A stretch of DNA of 34,398 nt from Mariprofundus sp. (GCA_030951025.1 JAUZQK010000106.1:1-34398); one strand, 5' to 3'. Shown: positions 1-8,641, numbered from the stretch's first letter. Program-made: numbers and translations. The notes: a model not told the origin generated them from the sequence alone.

Positions 1-744
1 GGTCTGGTTGGACTCCTGCCCATAAATGGTGATGTCCTGAATATTGCCCTGATGCTCTTCGACAAACTACTCACTCATCACAAACATGCCGCCACTACCA
101 CAAGCAGGGTCATAAACTCTGCCTTTGTATGGCTCAATCATCTCAACCATGAGTTTTACGATAGATTTCGGTGTGTAGAACTGACCACCTTTTTTGCCTT
201 CAGCATTGGCAAACTCACCAAGGAAATATTCATACACACGACCAAGTAAATCAGAAGCAGCCCCTAAATCCCCTAAAGGGGACTTTTTGTTTCCTCCCCC
301 TTCAGGGGGTCGGGGGGCGGCTTTAAGCTCAATATCAGAAATCACATCAATAAGCTGGCCAAGGGAGGTTTTATCAAGGTTGGGTTTGCCATACACCAAT
401 GGCAGTACATTTTTTAATTCAGGGTTTTCCTTTTCAATGGCTGCCATAGCATCATCAAGGGCAATGCCAATCTCAGGCAATTTAGCTTTGGCTTGCAGAC
501 TCTTCCAACGAGCGACTTCAGGCACAAAGAAGCAGTTCTCAGCGATATACTCATCCCTGTCTTCAGGGTCGGAATATTCATCTTCCTCTAAACGCTCATA
601 AAGCTCTTGGAATGAATCAGAAATATATTTGAGAAAGATGAGACCCAGCACCACATTCTTATACTCTGCTGCATCAATGTTCTTTCTCAGTTTATCTGCT
701 GTTTTAAATAGTGCTGCTTCAAAATTATTGTTGTCGCTTGCCAT
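1..744 (-). pseudogene. hsdM: Type I restriction-modification DNA methyltransferase (HsdM), 5' part, interrupted by an in-frame amber codon
   Basis: This is the start of a type I restriction methyltransferase, which adds methyl groups to adenine in the specificity subunit's target. The N-terminal helical domain spans roughly residues 5-135. It is followed by the family signature [14 protein letters not shown] and [10 protein letters not shown], and then by SAM-binding motif I, DPACGSGG, at residues 212-219. A TAG codon at 67-69 ends the frame after residue 225. The same frame continues past it to the window edge as FVEEHQGNIQDITIYGQESN, which is normal HsdM sequence. The gene is therefore broken by one codon, probably a former Lys (AAG) or Gln (CAG), before the NPPF catalytic motif, which would lie outside the window. 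The start at 744 has a GGGGA ribosome site 4 bases upstream. Residues about 141-162 are an extra palindromic insert. hsdS and hsdR would lie to the left. Confidence 0.85.
257..323. repeat. Palindrome-rich in-frame insert within hsdM
   Basis: Two perfect-arm palindromes lie close together: CCCCTAAAGGGG at 270-281 and a CCCCCT/AGGGGG hairpin with a TC centre at 296-309. On the minus strand the stretch encodes a Pro/Gly-rich peptide including RPPEGGG and KSPLGDLGA. It sits where HsdM proteins normally have a short linker between the N-terminal domain and the LLGRVYEYF motif. The frame is kept. Similar peptide-coding palindromes are known to me as dispersed repeats in other bacterial genomes, so I infer a small mobile or repeat element. 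No second copy is in this window. Confidence 0.55.
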
Positions 745-903
745 TCAGTCCCCATCCCTCTCTTAATCTATGGTACAAGCATAAACTTTTACAATGCATA
801 AGGTAAATAACAATCACAATCATTGATCTCATGAATAATGTGGGCAAACAAATGTAGCTTCCCCATAGCTTGCTCTGAAACACGGTGTTCAGTCGGGAGC
901 AGC

Positions 904-1296
904 TTAAATCGTCGGGCTTTTTTCTCCACGCCAATAACGCAGTACATCCATACTATCAATCAATAAGGAAACCGCATTGCACAACAGCAATAGCGTAAAC
1001 CACAACATGAAACCCGAACCCATACCCACATCATGACCCTGTGCCCATAACCAAAGCAGCATTGGAATCCAATAGATATGCCCCAAACCAAGCAGGCGCA
1101 CAAAACCATAACGTTGAAAAATAAGCATCTGCGTGATTGCCGCCAGCATAAAAGTGCCTACAACCGCCTGAGCCTCCAGCATCGCCATAAAGAATAAGGG
1201 AATAATGGCATTTAATGCCATCAACACACCTACCCAGACACGCCAAAACCAGGGCATGCGCCACATGGCTTGAAAAAAACCAGTCATAAGATTCAT
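904..1296 (-). CDS. Small integral membrane protein of unknown function
   Basis: A 130-residue hydrophobic protein with about four predicted membrane segments: near residues 18-37 (VWVGVLMALNAIIPLFFMAM), 43-60, 68-85 and 94-112. A short charged tail (RYWRGEKSPTI) follows. I do not recognise a family. A tryptophan- and methionine-rich N-terminus and the lack of a cleavable signal suggest an inner-membrane protein. The start is supported by AGGAG six bases upstream of the ATG. It stands alone between the hsdM gene and an HDOD gene on the same strand, with gaps of about 160 and 80 bases, so no operon partner is evident. Confidence 0.6.
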   Translation of the reverse strand: MNLMTGFFQAMWRMPWFWRVWVGVLMALNAIIPLFFMAMLEAQAVVGTFMLAAITQMLIFQRYGFVRLLGLGHIYWIPMLLWLWAQGHDVGMGSGFMLWFTLLLLCNAVSLLIDSMDVLRYWRGEKSPTI

Positions 1297-1377
1297 TGCA
1301 ACTCCTGATGATTTAAAAAAACCATAGTCGTCAGTATTATGAAATCATTTCACCCTTTACGAATTAAACAGTTGTCA

Positions 1378-2349
1378 TTAAAACTCAACCGTTTGAATCA
1401 GCGCCAGTTCAGCCGCAACTCTTTTATCCTTGGCTATCTCGGCCAATGTGGTTTCGGGTAACATCGTCGCAAAGCTTGCATCGGGCAAAATCATTCCCGG
1501 ATTACCGCCACCACAACCGCCACGCACAGCCAGCAAATCGGCCAGATAAACAGCCAGAACTTCAGCCCTTATCGCAGCAGGGATTTCACTGGCATCGGCA
1601 TAGGCCGGATGATGATGGTAGTGAATACCCTGAATAATTTTCTCCGGCAACTGCCAGTGCTGCGCCAGAATTTCACCCATTTCAATGTGGGTACATCCAA
1701 AACGCTCGTGTTCGTAAATCAGATGACCTTTCGCCGCATCACGTTGCGCCGGCTGCATGAACTCCGTGATCAAATTAAATCCCATTCGGCCAACATCATG
1801 AAACAAACCCAGCGTGCCCGCCTCATCGGCATTGCAACCAGGAATATGACGCGCAACCACTTCAGCCAGAGCTGAAACTGCCATACCGTGCCGCCAAAGC
1901 ATGGGCAAATCATACTCTTTGGCCGCATATGAACTGCCGGATGAAAAGGAATGGCGTGCGACAACGCTGCGCACCATGGAGTGACCAAGGCGGGCAATCG
2001 CCCTGCCTACATCATTGACCGGTGCACGCATGATGATGCCGGCAGTATTGGCTGCACGTAAAATAGAAGCGGACAACACAGCATCACCCTTGAGAATCTC
2101 CCCCAGTTGTTGGCTTGATGCATCGGCGCGGCAAGCACGCTGAAAAGCATCCCATAAAGCCGATGGCAACGGCAAAGAACTGATACTGTGTTGATACACC
2201 GCCAGACGGCCTGTGCTGCAACTGGCTGGCAATAGCTGCGTATAAGCTATCGCATCTACGCTCAAGTCGATTTCAAATTGAACATGGCCGCGAAGCAAGG
2301 CCGGTGAAGCATCGCTATCGACACGCGTTTGAATCAAATTCTTTGGCAT
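1378..2349 (-). CDS. HDOD domain signalling protein
   Basis: A 323-residue soluble protein with an HDOD domain, a non-catalytic relative of HD phosphohydrolases found in bacterial signal-transduction proteins. The domain covers about residues 65-260 and begins at the SISSLPLPSALWDAF stretch. It includes the helix with ILRAANTAG, the RLGHSMVRSVV segment and a partial HD site, GLFHDVGRMG. The first 60 residues carry no recognisable domain and may be a degenerate sensory or PilZ-like part. No EAL or GGDEF module is attached. I chose the ATG at 2349 because a GGGGGTG ribosome site precedes it; an upstream in-frame start would add 12 residues. Partners cannot be deduced, but two diguanylate cyclases lie elsewhere in the window. 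Confidence 0.8.
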   Translation of the reverse strand: MPKNLIQTRVDSDASPALLRGHVQFEIDLSVDAIAYTQLLPASCSTGRLAVYQHSISSLPLPSALWDAFQRACRADASSQQLGEILKGDAVLSASILRAANTAGIIMRAPVNDVGRAIARLGHSMVRSVVARHSFSSGSSYAAKEYDLPMLWRHGMAVSALAEVVARHIPGCNADEAGTLGLFHDVGRMGFNLITEFMQPAQRDAAKGHLIYEHERFGCTHIEMGEILAQHWQLPEKIIQGIHYHHHPAYADASEIPAAIRAEVLAVYLADLLAVRGGCGGGNPGMILPDASFATMLPETTLAEIAKDKRVAAELALIQTVEF

Positions 2350-2413
2350 AAGACACCCCCATAAACCTGCCTTCAAGAGAAGCAATTAGCAGGCCAAAAT
2401 AATTTCAATCACA

Positions 2414-2446
2414 TAAAAAAAGGGAGCGACTAACGTCACTCCCTTT
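2414..2446 (-). terminator. Rho-independent terminator downstream of tpiA-secG
   Basis: Read on the minus strand, AAAGGGAG-T-GAC pairs with GTC-G-CTCCCTTT around a GTTA loop. A run of T residues follows (A-run at 2415-2421 on the plus strand). It lies about 85 bases after the secG stop codon. The intervening sequence holds an imperfect tandem repeat of a TTTGTTCTAATTC unit around 2444-2480. Confidence 0.8.
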
Positions 2447-2530
2447 GTTCTAATTCATTTGTTCTAATTCGTTTGTTTTAATAGATCATTGCATAGATCA
2501 GCTTAAATCACTCGCTTTCAAGCCATAAAG

Positions 2531-2902
2531 CTATTCTGCTCCGGGCAGACCATCTGCGGTTGGTACATCACTCTTTAAGCTGGCTGGGTCGAATCCTGCC
2601 GGTGCTTGTGATTCGCCAGCTTGTTCAACCGGAGCCTGGCTAGCAATCGAACGATCCACGATGGAACCGGTCTGCTGCTGTGAGAAAAAAGCCAGTGTTA
2701 AGCTGGTCAACATGAACGTTGCTGCCAAACCACCGGTTAATTTACCCAGGAATGAGCCGGACCCACGGCTGCCGAACAGCGTTTGTGCACCACCGCCGCC
2801 AAATGAAGCACCCATATCGGCACCTTGGCCACGCTGCACCAGCACTACGCCAATCAACGTCAGTGCAACCAGCACGTGTGCAATAATTAATACTGTAGTC
2901 AT
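2531..2902 (-). CDS. secG: Protein translocase subunit SecG
   Basis: SecG is the small non-essential subunit of the SecYEG inner-membrane channel and assists SecA-driven protein export. The 123-residue product has a first membrane helix at about residues 3-21. It is followed by the family signature VQRGQGADMGASFGGGGAQTLFGSRGSGSFLGK (given here only to place it: residues about 22-54), and a second helix at about 57-75. The C-terminal 45 residues are polar, Ala/Pro-rich and probably disordered; tails of this kind are common and variable. It lies 14 bases downstream of tpiA, a conserved tpiA-secG arrangement, and an apparent terminator closes the pair. The tRNA-Leu gene that follows secG in some proteobacteria is absent. 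Confidence 0.95.
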   Translation of the reverse strand: MTTVLIIAHVLVALTLIGVVLVQRGQGADMGASFGGGGAQTLFGSRGSGSFLGKLTGGLAATFMLTSLTLAFFSQQQTGSIVDRSIASQAPVEQAGESQAPAGFDPASLKSDVPTADGLPGAE

Positions 2903-2916
2903 CTTTTAAACTCTCC

Positions 2917-3666
2917 TTAGCTCACTGCTTTGACAGTGGCATTGACAATATCCATAAACGATTCGGCTTTCAGGCTTGCGCCACCTACCAATGCGCCTTC
3001 AACACCGGGGCAGGCCATCAATTCTTCTGCATTACCCGGATTAACACTGCCGCCGTACAACACACGACAATCATGCCCCAAACGCTGCAATTCCTGATGT
3101 ACAAAAGCATGCGTTTCAACCACTTGCTCAACCGTGGCTGTCTTGCCCGTACCAATCGCCCATACCGGCTCATAAGCCACCGTCAAGGCTGCGCCTTTCG
3201 GTGCGCCTTTAAGGATTGCCAGCTGTTCAGCCAATACAACATTGGTCACACCGTTCTCACGCTGTTCCAGTGTTTCACCAATGCACAAGATAGGTTCCAG
3301 GCCATGCAACCATGACGCATTCATCTTGGAACGAATCTTGGCATTGCTTTCACCTATAATACTACGCCGCTCAGAATGACCGAGAATCACATAATGGCAT
3401 CCTGCATCACGCAACATCATCGGACAGATCGAGCCGGTGAACGCACCTTTATCTTCATTGTATACATTCTGGGCACCCAGTATTAAACCCGATGCAGCCA
3501 TACGCTCGGACATCGAATGCAATAAAGTAAACGGTGGCATCAAGGCAATTTCAACATGATCCGGTGCTGGATTTTCACCGAAAGCATCCAGAAAACTGGT
3601 CGCTTCTTGCAGTGCCCCGTTCATCTTCCAGTTACCTGCAATCAAATGACGTTTTTCATTGCTCAT
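2917..3666 (-). CDS. tpiA: Triosephosphate isomerase
   Basis: Catalyses the reversible conversion of dihydroxyacetone phosphate and glyceraldehyde 3-phosphate in glycolysis and gluconeogenesis (cytoplasm). The 249-residue product is of normal length. Catalytic residues are visible: Lys in GNWKMNG near the N-terminus, His in VILGHSERR, and Glu in AYEPVWAIGTGK. The phosphate-binding end LYGGSVNPGNAEEL and VGGASL is also intact. The start at 3666 is preferred over longer in-frame options because GGGAGA lies about eight bases upstream and the protein then begins just before the conserved LIAGNWKMNG. It is the first gene of a tpiA-secG unit. The 5' untranslated region contains a short ACCCT/AGGGT hairpin at 3701-3714. 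Confidence 0.97.
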   Translation of the reverse strand: MSNEKRHLIAGNWKMNGALQEATSFLDAFGENPAPDHVEIALMPPFTLLHSMSERMAASGLILGAQNVYNEDKGAFTGSICPMMLRDAGCHYVILGHSERRSIIGESNAKIRSKMNASWLHGLEPILCIGETLEQRENGVTNVVLAEQLAILKGAPKGAALTVAYEPVWAIGTGKTATVEQVVETHAFVHQELQRLGHDCRVLYGGSVNPGNAEELMACPGVEGALVGGASLKAESFMDIVNATVKAVS

Positions 3667-3976
3667 GTTTAAATCTCCCAGAAAGTATTTTCGCCCAATA
3701 ACCCTAAAAAGGGTCGCGGATTCTAGGAACAATGCTTTATAAGGCAAGAAGCAATAAAAATGCACTGCAAAGCGCTGGTATTTTCAGCTTTTCAGCTCAT
3801 ATTAGCACCAAAAAAACATCAACCTTATCAACAAAAAACACAGCGTTTTTTGAGCTTGTAAAAAAAAACCAGCATTTAGCACTTGCTTAATCACCGACTC
3901 GGCGCTAGAAATCGCGCCCCTTTCAAGGGCTTGGTGCTACCTCGCTCCTGATTGCTTAAGAAGAAATAACGGAGAA
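3667..3976. other. Divergent intergenic region between tpiA and rpmE
   Basis: A 310-base non-coding stretch, AT-rich in its middle with several long A runs near 3811-3870. It must hold the promoters of tpiA (minus) and rpmE (plus), but no pair of good -35/-10 boxes stands out. The rpmE-proximal part can fold (see the leader element at 3892-3936). No open frame of convincing composition was seen. Confidence 0.6.
3892..3936 (+). promoter_or_regulatory. Potential structured leader RNA upstream of rpmE
   Basis: The plus strand can form a compact three-way fold. An outer helix CACCGA (3892-3897) pairs with TTGGTG (3931-3936). Inside it, GGCGC (3901-3905) pairs with GCGCC (3914-3918), and a small CCT/AGG hairpin lies at 3919-3928. 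It ends 40 bases before the rpmE start. Leader RNAs that bind L31 and repress its own mRNA have been described in other bacteria; this assignment is inference from position and pairing only. Confidence 0.35.
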
Positions 3977-4195
3977 ATGACGTTGAAAGCTGACATTCAT
4001 CCAGAATATATCGCATCCAAGGTAACTTGTTCATGCGGAAATACATTTGAGACTCGCTCTACTACAGGCAACATTCGTGTTGAAATCTGTTCAGCCTGCC
4101 ACCCTTTTTACACTGGCAAGCAGAAGATTGTCGATACTGAAGGCCGCGTTGAGCGCTTCTATAAGAAATACGGCAAGCCTGCGAAAGCAGCGTAA
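3977..4195 (+). CDS. rpmE: 50S ribosomal protein L31 (zinc-binding type)
   Basis: A 72-residue component of the large ribosomal subunit. It is the C+ form: cysteines in TCSCGNTF and in [15 protein letters not shown] provide the zinc site, and the C-terminal [11 protein letters not shown] is typical. The ribosome site CGGAG lies directly upstream of the ATG. It is followed 14 bases later by rplU, so rpmE, rplU and rpmA probably form one ribosomal-protein operon. Zinc-binding L31 usually serves in zinc-replete cells and is often exchanged for a cysteine-free paralogue under zinc shortage; no paralogue is in this window. Confidence 0.96.
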   Translation: MTLKADIHPEYIASKVTCSCGNTFETRSTTGNIRVEICSACHPFYTGKQKIVDTEGRVERFYKKYGKPAKAA

Positions 4196-4209
4196 GCACG
4201 GAGAATATT

Positions 4210-4533
4210 ATGTACGCTGTAATTAAAACAGGTGGTAAACAGTATCGTGTGCAAGAAGGTGATATCCTTCGCATCGAAAAGCTGGACGCTGAAAAAGGCA
4301 ACGAAATAACATTTGATGATGTTCTGATGATTGGCGAAGGCGCTGATATCAAAGCAGGCAGCGATGCTGCCAGCGCATCAGTTACTGGCACAGTAACTGA
4401 TGGTGGTCGCGGTCAGAAAATTGTGGTGTTCAAGAAACGTCGCCGTAAAAACTATCGTTTGACCCAAGGTCATCGCCAGAGTTTCACCTCTGTGCGCATC
4501 GAAAAAATATCGACATCAGTTGGCAAGGAGTAA
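4210..4533 (+). CDS. rplU: 50S ribosomal protein L21
   Basis: A 107-residue large-subunit protein that binds 23S rRNA. Family features are the start [18 protein letters not shown], the central [10 protein letters not shown], and the C-terminal basic motif [18 protein letters not shown] with the final VRIEKI strand. A CACGGAG ribosome site precedes the ATG. It lies 14 bases after rpmE and 3 bases before rpmA, the normal L21-L27 pair. Confidence 0.97.
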   Translation: MYAVIKTGGKQYRVQEGDILRIEKLDAEKGNEITFDDVLMIGEGADIKAGSDAASASVTGTVTDGGRGQKIVVFKKRRRKNYRLTQGHRQSFTSVRIEKISTSVGKE

Positions 4534-4536
4534 ACC

Positions 4537-4785
4537 ATGGCACATAAAAAAGCAGGTGGTTCCAGTCGTAACGGACGCGATTCCAATTCGAAACGTCTCG
4601 GCGTGAAAAAATTTGGTGGTGAAGCAGTCATCGCCGGTAATATCATTGTACGTCAGCGCGGTACGAAGATCCGTCCGGGTAACAATGTCGGCTGTGGCCG
4701 TGACTACACTCTCTTTGCCTTGACCGATGGCAAAGTTGAATTTTACAAAAGCGCTGGTCGCACAACTGTTCGCATCGCCGAATAA
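4537..4785 (+). CDS. rpmA: 50S ribosomal protein L27
   Basis: An 82-residue large-subunit protein whose N-terminus reaches toward the peptidyl transferase centre. The sequence [20 protein letters not shown] is canonical and, starting directly with MAHKK, lacks the cleavable N-terminal extension seen in Firmicutes. The conserved [15 protein letters not shown] and DYTLFAL segments are present. Translation follows rplU after 3 bases, with AAGGAG just upstream. The obgE gene that often follows rpmA is missing; a strong terminator stands there instead. Confidence 0.97.
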   Translation: MAHKKAGGSSRNGRDSNSKRLGVKKFGGEAVIAGNIIVRQRGTKIRPGNNVGCGRDYTLFALTDGKVEFYKSAGRTTVRIAE

Positions 4786-4809
4786 GGTTGTCAGAGCTTT
4801 GAATTTCTA

Positions 4810-4838
4810 AGGGGTGCGGCTTGCCGCACCCCTTTTTT
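4810..4838 (+). terminator. Rho-independent terminator after rpmA
   Basis: A 10-bp perfect GC-rich stem, AGGGGTGCGG pairing with CCGCACCCCT, has a CTTG loop and is followed by a T run. It lies 25 bases past the rpmA stop. The opposite strand lacks a T run, so it probably acts only on the plus strand. Confidence 0.92.
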
Positions 4839-4938
4839 GTGCGCGCTTCTGAACAGTGATGTCAAAAGCATGCATCGCAGAGCAAATCCTTTATAGTTAT
4901 TAAATAGTGCCCTGCGCTAAGTCGCATGGCAGACTGTT

Positions 4939-5814
4939 TTACAGCAGGTCGGCCAGTTGATTGCGGATAGCGATGGTCGCGGCTGATTTGTTCAGGGTAT
5001 AAAAATGCAGGCCGGGAGCGCCAGCTTGCAGCAGTTCACGACATTGTTTGGCTGCCAGCTCAATACCGAGTGCCTGTACAGCCTGTAAATCATCTTTGAT
5101 CGGCTGCATTTGCTGTTTCATCCAGTCTGGAATCGATGCGCCGCACATGGCGGAAAAGCGCACGATTTGATCAAAATTACCTACCGGCATAATGCCCGGA
5201 ATAACAGGGATCGTAATACCTGCTTTTTCAGTCGCATCACGAAACCTGAAGAAGGTTTCATTGTCGAAAAAATACTGGGTAACAGCACAATCGGCACCAT
5301 TATCCTGTTTCATTTTCAGATAACGAATATCATCGGCAACCCCGCCCTTGGATTCGGGGTGACCTTCCGGATAGGTGGCACAGGCAATGGAGAAATCACC
5401 CTGAGTGCGTAAAAACGCGATTAAATCAGTGGCATAGGAAAAGCCACCTTCGGTGGCTTCAAAACAATCCATGCCGGCGGGTGCATCACCGCGTAAAGCC
5501 AATATGTTTTCAATGCCGGCAGCACGGTATTCGGCCAACAACTCCGCCAATTCAGATTTACTGGCTCCAACACAGGTTAGGTGGGCAACAGGCGATAAAC
5601 CTGTTTCTTCTTTGATGCGCGTGACAATGCCCTTGGTGCGCCCCTGAGTGGTGCCGCCAGCGCCATAGGTGACTGAAATATAGGCTGGATCAATGCTGCG
5701 TAATTCATCCAGACAGTTCCACAAATTGGTTTCACCCTTATCTGTTTTGGGCGGAAAAAACTCACAGGAAATTAATGGTTTTTTTGCATCGGCTAAAATA
5801 TCGGAGAGTTTCAT
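4939..5814 (-). CDS. metF: 5,10-methylenetetrahydrofolate reductase
   Basis: Reduces methylenetetrahydrofolate to 5-methyltetrahydrofolate using FAD and a reduced nicotinamide, supplying methyl groups for methionine synthesis in the cytoplasm. The 291-residue length matches the bacterial family. Visible signatures are CEFFPPKTDKGE at the N-terminus, SVTYGAGGTT, HLTCVG, ILALRGD, the CAVTQYFFDN barrel strand and PVIPGIMPV. The C-terminus contains the GLHFYTLNKS strand typical of the family. It begins 2 bases after the dcd stop codon, so the two are co-transcribed and probably translationally coupled; GAGG inside the dcd end may serve as ribosome site. Confidence 0.96.
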   Translation of the reverse strand: MKLSDILADAKKPLISCEFFPPKTDKGETNLWNCLDELRSIDPAYISVTYGAGGTTQGRTKGIVTRIKEETGLSPVAHLTCVGASKSELAELLAEYRAAGIENILALRGDAPAGMDCFEATEGGFSYATDLIAFLRTQGDFSIACATYPEGHPESKGGVADDIRYLKMKQDNGADCAVTQYFFDNETFFRFRDATEKAGITIPVIPGIMPVGNFDQIVRFSAMCGASIPDWMKQQMQPIKDDLQAVQALGIELAAKQCRELLQAGAPGLHFYTLNKSAATIAIRNQLADLL

Positions 5815-5816
5815 CT

Positions 5817-6386
5817 TTATAGCCTCGGCACAGTTACGCCGGTCTGCCCCTGATATTTACCGGCTTTATCTTTATACGATGTTTCACACTCTTCATCCGA
5901 TTCAAAAAACAAAAACTGAGCTACGCCTTCACCGGCATAGATTTTGGCGGGTAATGGCGTGGTATTGGAGAACTCCAACGTCACATGGCCTTCCCATTCC
6001 GGCTCCAACGGTGTGACATTGACGATAATACCGCAGCGCGCATAAGTCGATTTGCCTAAGCAGATGGTCAAGACAGAACGGGGAATGCGCATGAATTCAA
6101 CGGTTCTTGCGAGCGCGAATGAGTTGGGCGGAATAATGCAGACATCGGATTGAATATCGACAAAAGAGCTGGGGCAAAAGTTTTTGGGATCGACCACGGC
6201 CGAATTGATATTGGTGAAAATCTTGAACTCATCGGCACAGCGCACATCATAACCATAAGAAGACAGACCATAAGAAACGATGCCCGTACCATCGTCTTTC
6301 TGTTTGACCTGACCATCGACAAAGGGCTCGATCATACCTTGTTGCTGCGCCATTTTGCGAATCCACTTATCTGATTTGATGGACAT
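5817..6386 (-). CDS. dcd: dCTP deaminase
   Basis: Deaminates dCTP to dUTP, the first step toward dTMP in many Gram-negative bacteria. The 189-residue protein carries the conserved start [13 protein letters not shown], the [13 protein letters not shown] segment, FALARTVE with the catalytic Glu, the glycine-rich [10 protein letters not shown], and the C-terminal [13 protein letters not shown] tail that closes over the nucleotide. The start at 6386 has an excellent GGAGG ribosome site; longer in-frame starts extend into unrelated sequence. It heads a dcd-metF unit and is divergent from leuC. Confidence 0.96.
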   Translation of the reverse strand: MSIKSDKWIRKMAQQQGMIEPFVDGQVKQKDDGTGIVSYGLSSYGYDVRCADEFKIFTNINSAVVDPKNFCPSSFVDIQSDVCIIPPNSFALARTVEFMRIPRSVLTICLGKSTYARCGIIVNVTPLEPEWEGHVTLEFSNTTPLPAKIYAGEGVAQFLFFESDEECETSYKDKAGKYQGQTGVTVPRL

Positions 6387-6507
6387 ATTGCCTCCTCTCA
6401 CCTGTGATGGCGCAGCATAACTATGCCGCCTCCAAAAGCAATTCAACGGCGCTTGCAATGAGCCAATGATCCGCCTCATCACGCCATTCATGCTGCATCC
6501 AATGCTA

Positions 6508-6535
6508 TGGACTGCTTTATGATCTGTTCTATAAA
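6508..6535 (+). promoter_or_regulatory. Candidate promoter of leuCD
   Basis: TGGACT at 6508-6513 and TATAAA at 6530-6535 are separated by 16 bases and match four and five positions of the sigma-70 consensus. They lie about 65 bases upstream of the leuC start. No leucine-rich leader peptide or attenuator was seen between them and the gene. Confidence 0.35.
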
Positions 6536-6599
6536 CTCGCTTGATACGGCCAAGATAGCTACACTGCCCACTTTTGATAGGCAAAAGCGGGAGACTAAG

Positions 6600-8003
6600 A
6601 TGGCAAAAACGTTGTTTGAAAAAGTGTGGGATCAACATGTCGTGACTAAAAACGATGATGGTTCTGTGCTGCTTTATATCGATCGCCAGCTGGTGCATGA
6701 AGTGACCAGCCCGCAAGCTTTTGAAGGTTTACGATTGGCTGGCCGCAAGCCGTGGCGTGTGAATGCATCGGTGGCTACACCGGACCATAATGTGCCAACG
6801 AATAATCGTGACCAGGGTATTACTGATCCGGTATCGCGGGCGCAGGTTGAGGCGCTTGATGCCAATTGTGCTGAATTTGGTATCACAGAATTCGGTCTTG
6901 GCGATATTCGACAGGGTGTTGTGCATGTGATGGGGCCTGAACAGGGTTTGATTTTACCTGGCATGACCGTGGTTTGTGGTGATTCTCACACCTCCACCCA
7001 CGGTGCCTTTGGAGCCATTGCCATGGGTATTGGTACCTCCGAAGTGGAGCACGTGCTGGCCAGTCAATGTCTGATTCAGAAACAACCGAAAAGCATGCGC
7101 ATTCGTGTTGAGGGCACATTGCCCGCCGGCATGACAGGTAAAGATGTGGCATTATATATCATTGGTAAAATCGGCACGGCCGGTGGTACTGGTTACGCCA
7201 TTGAATTTGCCGGCAGTGCGATTCGTGCGTTGTCGATGGAAGGGCGTATGAGCTTGTGCAATATGACCATCGAAGCCGGGGCGCGTTGCGGTATGATTGC
7301 AGTCGATGATGTCACGATCGCCTATGTTAAAGGTCGTCCTTATGCGCCGGCAGGAGATGCATGGTTGCAAGCCCGAGAAGCATGGGTTGACTTGCATTCC
7401 GATGCCGATGCCGTTTTTGATAAAGAACTGCAGTTCAATGCTGAAGATATTGCGCCGCAAGTCAGTTGGGGCACGAGCCCTGAGATGGTATTGCCAATCA
7501 CTGCATCGGTACCTGATCCACAGCATGCGCGTGATGATGTGCAGTCTGATGGCTGGAGTCGGGCATTGGTTTATATGGATTTGAAAGCTGGCACACCGCT
7601 GCAGGAAATCACCATTGATAAAGTGTTTATCGGCTCCTGCACCAATGGTCGCATCGAAGATTTCCGTGAAGCGGCAGCCATGGTGAAAGGTAAATCTGTG
7701 GCTGGAAATATTAAACTGGCCATGGCCGTGCCGGGTTCTGGGTTGGTCAAGCAACAGGCTGAAGCGGAAGGGCTGGATGAAGTGTTCAGGCAGGCCGGTT
7801 TTGAATGGCGTGATCCGGGCTGTTCGATGTGTTTGGCCATGAATGCGGATCGGCTAGAGCCGGGTGAGCGTTGCGCATCGACTTCGAACCGTAATTTTGA
7901 AGGTCGCCAGGGTATGGGCGGACGCACCCACCTGGTCAGTCCGGCCATGGCCGCAGCAGCAGCGATTGCCGGTCACTTTGTTGATATCAGGGATTGGAGT
8001 TAA
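6600..8003 (+). CDS. leuC: 3-isopropylmalate dehydratase, large subunit
   Basis: Together with LeuD it isomerises 2-isopropylmalate to 3-isopropylmalate in leucine biosynthesis, using a [4Fe-4S] cluster. The 467-residue product matches the enterobacterial LeuC closely. Cluster ligands are Cys347 in [11 protein letters not shown] and Cys408/Cys411 in [11 protein letters not shown]. Substrate-site signatures [14 protein letters not shown] and [12 protein letters not shown] are intact. The ATG at 6600 is preceded by GGGAG at a normal distance. leuD starts 2 bases after its stop. Confidence 0.97.
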   Translation: MAKTLFEKVWDQHVVTKNDDGSVLLYIDRQLVHEVTSPQAFEGLRLAGRKPWRVNASVATPDHNVPTNNRDQGITDPVSRAQVEALDANCAEFGITEFGLGDIRQGVVHVMGPEQGLILPGMTVVCGDSHTSTHGAFGAIAMGIGTSEVEHVLASQCLIQKQPKSMRIRVEGTLPAGMTGKDVALYIIGKIGTAGGTGYAIEFAGSAIRALSMEGRMSLCNMTIEAGARCGMIAVDDVTIAYVKGRPYAPAGDAWLQAREAWVDLHSDADAVFDKELQFNAEDIAPQVSWGTSPEMVLPITASVPDPQHARDDVQSDGWSRALVYMDLKAGTPLQEITIDKVFIGSCTNGRIEDFREAAAMVKGKSVAGNIKLAMAVPGSGLVKQQAEAEGLDEVFRQAGFEWRDPGCSMCLAMNADRLEPGERCASTSNRNFEGRQGMGGRTHLVSPAMAAAAAIAGHFVDIRDWS

Positions 8004-8005
8004 TC

Positions 8006-8641
8006 ATGCAGGCATTCACAACATTAAAGGCTTTGGTGGCACCGATGGATCGCGCCAATATCGATACTGATGCAATCATTCCAAAACAGTTTTTGAAATC
8101 AATCAAACGTACCGGTTATGGGCCGTTTTTGTTTGATGAATGGCGTTATGAAGATCATGGTGAGCCGGGCATGGATTGCAGCAATCGCCCGAAACGCGCC
8201 GACTTTGTGCTTAATCAAAAACGCTTTCAGGCTGCGCAGATTTTAATTACACGCGAAAATTTCGGTTGTGGCTCCTCTCGTGAACATGCCCCGTGGGCGA
8301 TTCTCGATGCTGGTTTTAGTTGTGTGATTGCGCCGAGTTTTGCTGATATTTTTTACAACAACTGTTTTAAAAATGGTATTTTACCGATTGTGCTGGACGA
8401 TGCCGCGATGGATGTGTTGTTTGATGCCTGTGCGGCCAATGACGGCTTTACATTGCAGATTGATTTGGCGGCGCAAACGGTGAGTCTGGCATCAGGTGTC
8501 GTGTTTACATTTGAGGTGGACGATTTCCGCAAACATTGTTTGTTGAATGGTTTGGATGATATTGCTTTAACCTTGGCTCAGACCGATAGTATTCGCAGTT
8601 ATGAACAGGAGCATAAACGCCAAGCCCCTTGGTTGTTTTAA
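8006..8641 (+). CDS. leuD: 3-isopropylmalate dehydratase, small subunit
   Basis: The small, swivelling subunit that completes the LeuCD isomerase. The 211-residue protein begins [22 protein letters not shown], with the LeuD signatures [29 protein letters not shown] and [16 protein letters not shown]. The ribosome site GGAG lies inside the end of leuC. The stop codon TAA shares its last base with the ATG of the following diguanylate cyclase gene. leuB, which normally accompanies leuCD, is not present in the window. Confidence 0.97.
   Translation: MQAFTTLKALVAPMDRANIDTDAIIPKQFLKSIKRTGYGPFLFDEWRYEDHGEPGMDCSNRPKRADFVLNQKRFQAAQILITRENFGCGSSREHAPWAILDAGFSCVIAPSFADIFYNNCFKNGILPIVLDDAAMDVLFDACAANDGFTLQIDLAAQTVSLASGVVFTFEVDDFRKHCLLNGLDDIALTLAQTDSIRSYEQEHKRQAPWLF

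Noticed and set aside
789-947. Minus-strand frame of 52 codons between the small membrane protein gene and hsdM
   Set aside because: Its start overlaps the end of the upstream gene, it has no ribosome site and no known family. Composition is protein-like but not enough for a call.
3883-3911. TTGCTT and TAGAAA with a 17-base gap as rpmE promoter
   Set aside because: Weak -10 match, and it would exclude the leader fold from the transcript; neither can be preferred without a mapped start.
3892-3936. tRNA-like or CRISPR tracr-like fold (reverse strand contains a GCCGAGTCGGTG stretch)
   Set aside because: No acceptor stem, T-loop or CCA pattern, and no repeat array or cas gene in the window; the resemblance to a guide scaffold is chance.
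7152-7754. 200-codon minus-strand open frame opposite leuC
   Set aside because: Shadow of a strongly conserved plus-strand gene; no family features and His/Arg-rich composition typical of antisense frames.
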